A stretch of 6,181 nt of DNA from Nitrospirota bacterium. Its GTDB lineage: Bacteria > Nitrospirota > Nitrospiria > Nitrospirales > Nitrospiraceae. The stretch covers positions 1-6,181 of the forward strand of contig VBOM01000170.1 in assembly GCA_005877535.1 (NCBI GenBank), written 5' to 3'. Shown in pieces: positions 5,502 through 6,181 of the stretch. Position 1 is the stretch's first letter; every line of letters starts with the position of its first letter. The translations under genes and the position numbers were made by a program. Below the pieces are notes generated by a model. That model had not been told where the DNA came from. It worked only from the letters and a program-made list of their open reading frames with translations, and did not search any database.

Positions 5502-5530
5502 TTGACAGGTGCATGAGGGCTGAGTACTAT
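5502..5530 (+). promoter_or_regulatory. Sigma70-type promoter of the CBS-domain gene
   Basis: TTGACA (5502-5507) is a perfect -35. The optimal 17-bp spacer leads to TACTAT (5525-5530), which keeps the key T, A and T of the -10 consensus. Transcription would start near 5537, leaving a leader of about 24 nt. No operator-like palindrome is obvious around it. Confidence 0.6.
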
Positions 5531-5560
5531 TTGCTCCCTCCATCGAATGGATCCTGACGA

Positions 5561-5971
5561 ATGGCGATTCAGAGTGGACCCCTTCAGCGACCTCTTGCCG
5601 TAATAATGTGCCGGACCTTGCGCACGATCAGTCCGGACGCGACGCTGTTGGAGGCGGCCCGGCTGATGCGTGACGCGAAGGTCGGCGCATTGCTGGTGCA
5701 CGAAGGTGGTCACTACAGTGGTCTCATCAGCGAATCGGACTTGGTTCGCAAGGGGATGGCCGAATTGCGTCCGGCACAAGAGACGTTCGTCCGTGCCGTC
5801 ATGAGCAGCCCATTGTTGTCGATCGATAGTGCGAGTTCGGCCCACGAGGCGAGTGAGAAAATGGCGGAACATGGGATTCGGCATCTAGCGGTCTCCGACG
5901 AGGGGCAGATTGTCGGGATCATCTCCGTCCGCGATCTCTTACGTTACTTCAAAAACTGGGGCGGTCTGTGA
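5561..5971 (+). CDS. Small protein of two CBS domains, 136 aa
   Basis: A tandem CBS pair (Bateman module) makes up almost the whole chain. CBS1 covers about 10-65 with TISPDATLLEAARLMRDAKV and GLISESDLVRKG; CBS2 covers about 76-131 with VMSSPLLSID, HGIRHLAVSD and GIISVRDLLRYF. Such pairs bind adenosine nucleotides (AMP, ATP, S-adenosylmethionine) or other ligands in the cleft between the two domains and act as sensors. With no attached enzyme or channel domain, this one would regulate a separate partner in trans; the partner and ligand are not evident. The ATG at 5561 is chosen because CBS1 needs the residues before the internal ATG at 5606; its ribosome binding site is weak. It has its own good promoter, is divergent from ugd, and lies 58 bp before the next gene, with which it may be co-transcribed. 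Confidence 0.9.
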   Translation: MAIQSGPLQRPLAVIMCRTLRTISPDATLLEAARLMRDAKVGALLVHEGGHYSGLISESDLVRKGMAELRPAQETFVRAVMSSPLLSIDSASSAHEASEKMAEHGIRHLAVSDEGQIVGIISVRDLLRYFKNWGGL

Positions 5972-6029
5972 TCGTCTGGGCTCTCTGGGCCGCGCCGGAT
6001 CGTCTCCCTACCCTGTGTGATGTTTCCGC

Positions 6030-6181
6030 ATGGGTTCTGTGAACCAGCCGAATCATACCCCTCGATGGTTTCTTCTCATAACGGCACCGGCGACCGGTGC
6101 GGTAGTCATGGCGCTCGAAATTTTGGGAAGTCGGCTCCTGGCTCCCGTCTTCGGAAACTCCCTGTTTGTCTGGGGCGCATT
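6030..6181 (+). CDS. N-terminus of a membrane protein resembling fused spermidine-synthase-like proteins (partial)
   Basis: Fifty codons are present before the right edge. After a polar start (MGSVNQPNHTPRW) comes a hydrophobic stretch, FLLITAPATGAVVMALEILG, then SRLLAPVFGNSLFVWGA. The ALEILGSRLLAPVFGNS pattern with a following W-G-A is typical of the first membrane segment of bacterial proteins in which an integral membrane region precedes a spermidine-synthase-like methyltransferase-fold domain. That C-terminal domain is outside the window, so the assignment rests on the first segment only. An in-frame TGA at 6018-6020 makes 6030 the first possible ATG. I see no ribosome binding site, so a GTG at 6039 is an alternative. 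Many family members do not make spermidine, so no substrate is claimed. Confidence 0.65.
   Translation, partial: MGSVNQPNHTPRWFLLITAPATGAVVMALEILGSRLLAPVFGNSLFVWGA

Noticed and set aside
5972..6029. Terminator after the CBS gene
   Set aside because: The 58-bp gap has GC-rich words but no clean stem followed by a T-run; read-through into the next gene remains possible.

Overview
The window reads as chromosomal DNA of a free-living, fairly GC-rich bacterium. The mix of genes, protein sequence style and two dispersed-looking intergenic repeats reminds me most of Nitrospira (phylum Nitrospirota). That assignment is inference from memory of similar proteins and repeats; there is no rRNA or other marker here to prove it.

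Layout, left to right. (1) 1-688, minus: N-terminal 229 codons of a long-form glycine dehydrogenase (GcvP), running off the left edge. (2) 689-1237: a 549-bp gap between divergent genes. It holds a possible gcvP promoter, a 277-bp repeat element (861-1137) with 16-bp terminal inverted repeats and a long internal stem, and a degenerate 7-bp-period tandem array (1152-1214) directly upstream of the next gene. (3) 1238-3836, plus: three consecutive HEAT-repeat genes (366, 254 and 236 aa). The first two overlap by 8 bp, and 30 bp separate the second from the third. (4) 3850-4062: a second repeat element of about 213 bp with 18-bp terminal inverted repeats and several internal hairpins. It fills the convergent gap and covers two bases of the ugd stop codon. 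(5) 4061-5383, minus: a complete UDP-glucose 6-dehydrogenase. (6) 5384-5560: a divergent promoter region. (7) 5561-5971, plus: a small two-CBS-domain protein. (8) 6030-6181, plus: the start of a membrane protein resembling the N-terminus of fused membrane/spermidine-synthase-like proteins, running off the right edge.

Functionally this is mostly housekeeping (glycine cleavage, UDP-glucuronate supply for surface polysaccharide) around one less usual block, the HEAT-repeat operon. Its three products are built almost entirely of about 30-residue helical repeats with no enzymatic motif that I can see, so they look like protein-binding scaffolds that may work together. The third adds a beta-rich N-terminal domain of about 95 residues that I do not recognise. 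The non-coding DNA is also notable: two different inverted-repeat elements and a heptamer array sit in the gaps on both sides of this operon. I see no CRISPR array, tRNA, rRNA, transposase or phage gene.
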